Source: Billgrantia pellis (GTDB lineage: Bacteria; Pseudomonadota; Gammaproteobacteria; Pseudomonadales; Halomonadaceae). Taken from it: 64,000 nt of DNA. The position numbers were made by a program, and so were the translations under genes. Shown here one piece after another: positions 61,152 through 64,000 of the stretch. The notes under the pieces were generated by a model. That model was not told the origin of the DNA. It did not search any database and was given only the letters and a program-made list of their open reading frames with translations. The stretch is taken from assembly GCF_008297955.1 (NCBI RefSeq), contig NZ_VTPY01000008.1:1-64000 (forward strand). The letters are read 5' to 3'. Position 1 is the first letter of the stretch. Every line of letters begins with the position of its first letter.

Positions 61152-62459
61152 ATGCGCCAGCGACATCCCGCAACGGCATCCAGCGAACACCTGGTCATCG
61201 TCGGCAACGGCATGGCCGGCCATCGCCTGGTCGAAGCGCTCCTCGCCCGGCCGGAGCGGCCCGCCCGTATCACCGTGATCGGCGCCGAAACGGCGCCGGC
61301 CTACAACCGCATCCTGCTCTCGCCGCTACTCGCCGGCGAGATGGAGCGCGAGGCACTCACCCTGCGCGACGCCGAGTGGTACGCCAAACAGGGCATCGAG
61401 CTGGTGCTGGGCGAGCGGGTGGAGACGATCGAGCGCAGCGCACGGCGCCTGACCACCGATGCCGGCCGCGAACTCGACTACGACCGCCTGGTGCTGGTCA
61501 CCGGCTCCCATCCGGCCCGCCCGCCGGTACTGGGGCTCGAGCTGCCGGGCGTTCACGTCTTCCGCGACCTGCACGACGCCGACGCCCTGGCGCGCGCCGC
61601 CGAACAAGGCAGCAATGCCGTGGTGATTGGCGGCGGCCTGCTCGGCCTGGAAGCGGCCGAAGGGCTGCGCAAACGTGGCATGCAGGTGAGCCTGCTGCAG
61701 CGCGACGACCGCCTGATGAACCGCCAGCTCGACCTCACCGCCGCCCGCCTGCTCGAGAACGAGCTGCGCGGCCGCGGCCTCGACATCCATACCGATGCCC
61801 AGCTCGAGCGGCTGGAAGCCGACGCAAACGGCCTGGTGTGCGCCGCGCATTTGGCCGGTGGTACCCGGCTCGCCGCCGACTGCGTCGTCGTCGCCATCGG
61901 AATCGTGCCCCACACGGCGCTTGCCCGCACTGCCGGGCTCGAGGTCAACCGCGGTGTGGTCGTCGACGAGTGGCTGACCACCTCCGACCCGGCGATCCAC
62001 GCCCTGGGCGAGTGCTGCGAGCACCGCGGTAACCTCTATGGCCTGGTCGAGCCGATCTGGCGCCAGGTCGAGGTGGTGGCCGAGCGGCTCTGCCGCCCCA
62101 ATGCCGAAGGTGTACCGGGCTACGTTGAGAAACCGACCGCCACCAAGCTCAAGGTCAGCGGCGTCTCGCTCTACGCCTTCGGCCCCACCGAAGCCGAACC
62201 CGGCGGCCATGAAGTGCTCAGCTACCGCGATCCCCAGCAGGGCGACTACCGCCGCCTGCTGCTGCGCGATGGCCGCCTGGAGGGCGCCGTGCTCTACGGC
62301 GACACCGCCTCCGGCCCCTGGTACTTCGAGCAGGCCCTGGCGGGCCGCGATCTCACCGCCTGCCGCCCAGCCCTGCTGCTAGGCGCCGCCGATGCCCAAC
62401 TCCTGCTCGACGACGCCCTGAACGAATCACCGCAACGCCCCGCGAAGGAGGCCGCATGA
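61152..62459 (+). CDS. nasB: NAD(P)/FAD-dependent oxidoreductase, NasB-like nitrate reductase electron-transfer subunit
   Basis: A 435-residue pyridine nucleotide-disulfide type flavoprotein. The FAD motif is VIVGNGMAGHRLVEALLAR (VIVGNGMAGH, RLVEALLAR), the NAD-binding motif is VVIGGGLLGLEAAEGLRKRG (20 residues) and the second FAD segment is IHALGECCEHRGNLYG. It is like the N-terminal part of NirB but has no BFD or siroheme domains. It probably passes NAD(P)H electrons to NasA. AGAGGAGC gives the ribosome site. Its stop overlaps nirB (ATGA), so the two are co-translated. Confidence 0.85.
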   Translation: MRQRHPATASSEHLVIVGNGMAGHRLVEALLARPERPARITVIGAETAPAYNRILLSPLLAGEMEREALTLRDAEWYAKQGIELVLGERVETIERSARRLTTDAGRELDYDRLVLVTGSHPARPPVLGLELPGVHVFRDLHDADALARAAEQGSNAVVIGGGLLGLEAAEGLRKRGMQVSLLQRDDRLMNRQLDLTAARLLENELRGRGLDIHTDAQLERLEADANGLVCAAHLAGGTRLAADCVVVAIGIVPHTALARTAGLEVNRGVVVDEWLTTSDPAIHALGECCEHRGNLYGLVEPIWRQVEVVAERLCRPNAEGVPGYVEKPTATKLKVSGVSLYAFGPTEAEPGGHEVLSYRDPQQGDYRRLLLRDGRLEGAVLYGDTASGPWYFEQALAGRDLTACRPALLLGAADAQLLLDDALNESPQRPAKEAA

Positions 62460-64000
62460 ACACGCCCGCGAAACCGCAACTGATCGTTATCGGCAACGGC
62501 ATGGTCGGCCACCACCTGGTCGAGCAGCTGGTCGAGCAGGGCGCCACGCAGCGCTACGCCATCACCGTTTTCGGCGAGGAGCGCCACCTGGCCTACGACC
62601 GCGTGCACCTCTCCGAGTACTTCAGCGGTCGCGACGCCGCCTCGCTGGCGCTCTCCACCAGCGAGTACTACGCCGAGCACGGCATCGAGCTGCGCCTGCA
62701 CGAGGCGGTGACCGCCATCGACCGCGACAAGGGCGAGGTGATCACACCCCAAGGCCGCTACGCCTACGACCGCCTGGTGCTGGCCACCGGCTCCTACCCC
62801 TTCGTGCCGCCGATTCCCGGCAACGATCGCGAAGGCTGCCTGGTCTACCGCACCCTGGAGGACCTCGACGCCATTCGTGCCGCCGCCGAAACCGCCGCCA
62901 CCGGCGTGGTAGTGGGCGGTGGCCTGCTCGGGCTGGAAGCCGCCAACGCCCTGCGCGGGCTCAACCTCGACACCGCCGTGGTGGAGTTCGCCCCGCGGCT
63001 GATGCCGATGCAGGTGGACAGCGAAGGCGGCGAGCTGCTGCGCGAGAAGATCGAGGCGCTGGGCGTGCAGGTGCTCACCGGCCGCGCCACCCAGGAGATC
63101 GTCGACGGCGAGGCCAGCCGCCACCGCATGGTGTTCCAGGACGACAAGGTGCTGGAAACCGACCTGATCGTCTTCTCCGCCGGCATTCGCCCCCGCGACG
63201 AGCTGGCCCGCGACTGCGGCCTGGAGATCGGCGAGCGCAGCGGTGTGGTGATCGACGACAACTGCTTGACCAGCGACCCGGCGATTCTCGCCGTTGGCGA
63301 GGTCGCACTGTGGAACAACAGCATCTTCGGCCTGGTCGCCCCCGGCTACCAGATGGCCAAGGTCGCGGCCTCAACGCTCCTCGAAGGTGGCGAAACCTTC
63401 CGCGGCGCCGACATGAGCACCAAGCTCAAGCTGATGGGCGTCGACGTGGGCGCCATCGGCGACGCCCACGGCGACCGCACCCCCGGCGCGCGGCAGTACC
63501 GCTTCCTCGACCCCATCAAGCAGCAGTACCGCAAGCTGGTGGTCTCCAGCGACGGCAAGCGCGTGGTGGGCGCCATGCTGGTGGGCGACAACAGCGTCTA
63601 CGACACCCTGCTGCAGTACTACGCCAACCGCATCGACCTGCCCGAGGACCCGGCCGCGCTGATCCTGCCCGCCGGTGGCGAAGCCGCCCCCGCGCTGGGG
63701 CCGCACGCCCTGCCGGAAACCGCCACCATCTGCTCGTGCCACAACGTCACCAAGGGCGACGTGTGCGCCTCGATCGATGCCGGCGCCGTGGACCTCGGCG
63801 CGGTGAAAGGCGCGACCAAGGCCAGCACCGGCTGCGGCGGCTGTGCCGCGCTGCTCAAGAACCTGGTGGACCATGAGCTCGAGAGCCGCGGCGTGGAGAT
63901 CGACAAGTCGATCTGCGAGCATTTCGCCCATACCCGCCAGGAGCTCTACGACATCGTGCGGGTGGAAGGCATCAAGACCTTCAGCGAGCTGGTGAATAAA
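62456..64000 (+). CDS. nirB: nitrite reductase [NAD(P)H] large subunit, 5' part
   Basis: The first 515 codons are present and the frame is open to the right edge, so roughly 330 residues of the usual 850 are missing. Visible domains: FAD (LIVIGNGMVGHHLVEQL), NAD (GVVVGGGLLGLEAANALRGL, 20 residues), and a BFD-like [2Fe-2S] domain with CSCHNVTKG about residue 427 and STGCGGCAALL about 460. The ferredoxin-like and siroheme/[4Fe-4S] domains would lie beyond the edge. It reduces nitrite to ammonium in the cytoplasm with NirD (not visible). GAAGGAGGCCGC precedes the ATG. Confidence 0.95.
   Translation, partial: MNTPAKPQLIVIGNGMVGHHLVEQLVEQGATQRYAITVFGEERHLAYDRVHLSEYFSGRDAASLALSTSEYYAEHGIELRLHEAVTAIDRDKGEVITPQGRYAYDRLVLATGSYPFVPPIPGNDREGCLVYRTLEDLDAIRAAAETAATGVVVGGGLLGLEAANALRGLNLDTAVVEFAPRLMPMQVDSEGGELLREKIEALGVQVLTGRATQEIVDGEASRHRMVFQDDKVLETDLIVFSAGIRPRDELARDCGLEIGERSGVVIDDNCLTSDPAILAVGEVALWNNSIFGLVAPGYQMAKVAASTLLEGGETFRGADMSTKLKLMGVDVGAIGDAHGDRTPGARQYRFLDPIKQQYRKLVVSSDGKRVVGAMLVGDNSVYDTLLQYYANRIDLPEDPAALILPAGGEAAPALGPHALPETATICSCHNVTKGDVCASIDAGAVDLGAVKGATKASTGCGGCAALLKNLVDHELESRGVEIDKSICEHFAHTRQELYDIVRVEGIKTFSELVNK

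Noticed and set aside
1..64000. tRNA, rRNA, IS elements, phage genes, toxin-antitoxin or defence systems, and CRISPR arrays.
   Set aside because: I looked for transposase or integrase motifs, repeat-spacer patterns and tRNA-like cloverleaf arms between genes and found none. The window reads as metabolic core and regulatory DNA, not a mobile island.

Overview
The window is a GC-rich gammaproteobacterial chromosome segment. Gene content and order fit a Halomonadaceae member (Halomonas or a close relative): paired TRAP transporters, hexuronate and L-gulonate catabolism, a GpdQ-type phosphodiesterase ABC cassette, and a Pseudomonas/Halomonas-style assimilatory nitrate cluster with NasS-NasT and a PP2C-kinase fusion. 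I see no rRNA, tRNA, insertion sequence, prophage or CRISPR array. Genes are densely packed, with many ATGA-type overlaps.

Layout. 1-6790: the end of an alpha-ketoglutarate semialdehyde dehydrogenase, then a D-amino-acid module (PLP D-amino-acid lyase/deaminase, divergent RpiR regulator, D-aminoacylase, RidA, Na+/solute symporter). 6861-19956 (minus strand): one large hexuronate locus with gntR, a TRAP transporter, uxaC, ManD, L-gulonate-5-dehydrogenase-like enzyme, a second TRAP transporter, uxuB and uxuA. 20044-21756: DeaD-type RNA helicase. 22262-27862: LacI regulator with a 26-bp perfect palindrome in front of it, a binding-protein ABC importer and a metallophosphodiesterase, probably for uptake and hydrolysis of a phosphodiester or similar organophosphorus compound. 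27918-28373: YaiI family protein. 28385-35657: CytR/LacI-like regulator, two operator-like palindromes, and a sugar or cyclitol operon (TIM-barrel isomerase, Gfo/Idh/MocA dehydrogenase, ribose-type ABC importer). 35702-38671: glutathionyl-hydroquinone reductase, LysR and pirin. 38947-45916: ABC exporter, DUF1127 protein and three envelope enzymes (M23 peptidase, two L,D-transpeptidase-type proteins). 46189-52138: NarK-type transporter, HDAC-like deacetylase, GFA protein, peroxiredoxin, AI-2E/PerM permease, and a protein with Rho-N/SAP-like repeats. 52168-64000: nitrate and nitrite assimilation (FNT nitrite channel with a PP2C-kinase, CobA, NasA, NasT-NasS, a NasB-like flavoprotein, NirB running off the right edge).

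The most interesting structure is regulatory. Four transcripts that handle nitrate or nitrite (narK, FNT-kinase, nasA-cobA, nasB-nirB) each have a leader carrying at least one short hairpin with a six-base loop of the A-N-N-G-N-N form that ANTAR proteins recognise. In three of them the leader also contains a strong intrinsic terminator. In the nasA and nasB leaders the hairpin overlaps the 5' arm of that terminator, as expected for NasT antitermination. Three of these transcripts also have well-spaced -24/-12 (sigma-54) promoters. An almost perfect NtrC box lies midway between the divergent nasA and nasT promoters. The picture is a two-step control: NtrC/RpoN for nitrogen shortage, NasS-NasT for nitrate. 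It appears to extend to a Ser/Thr kinase-phosphatase of unknown target.
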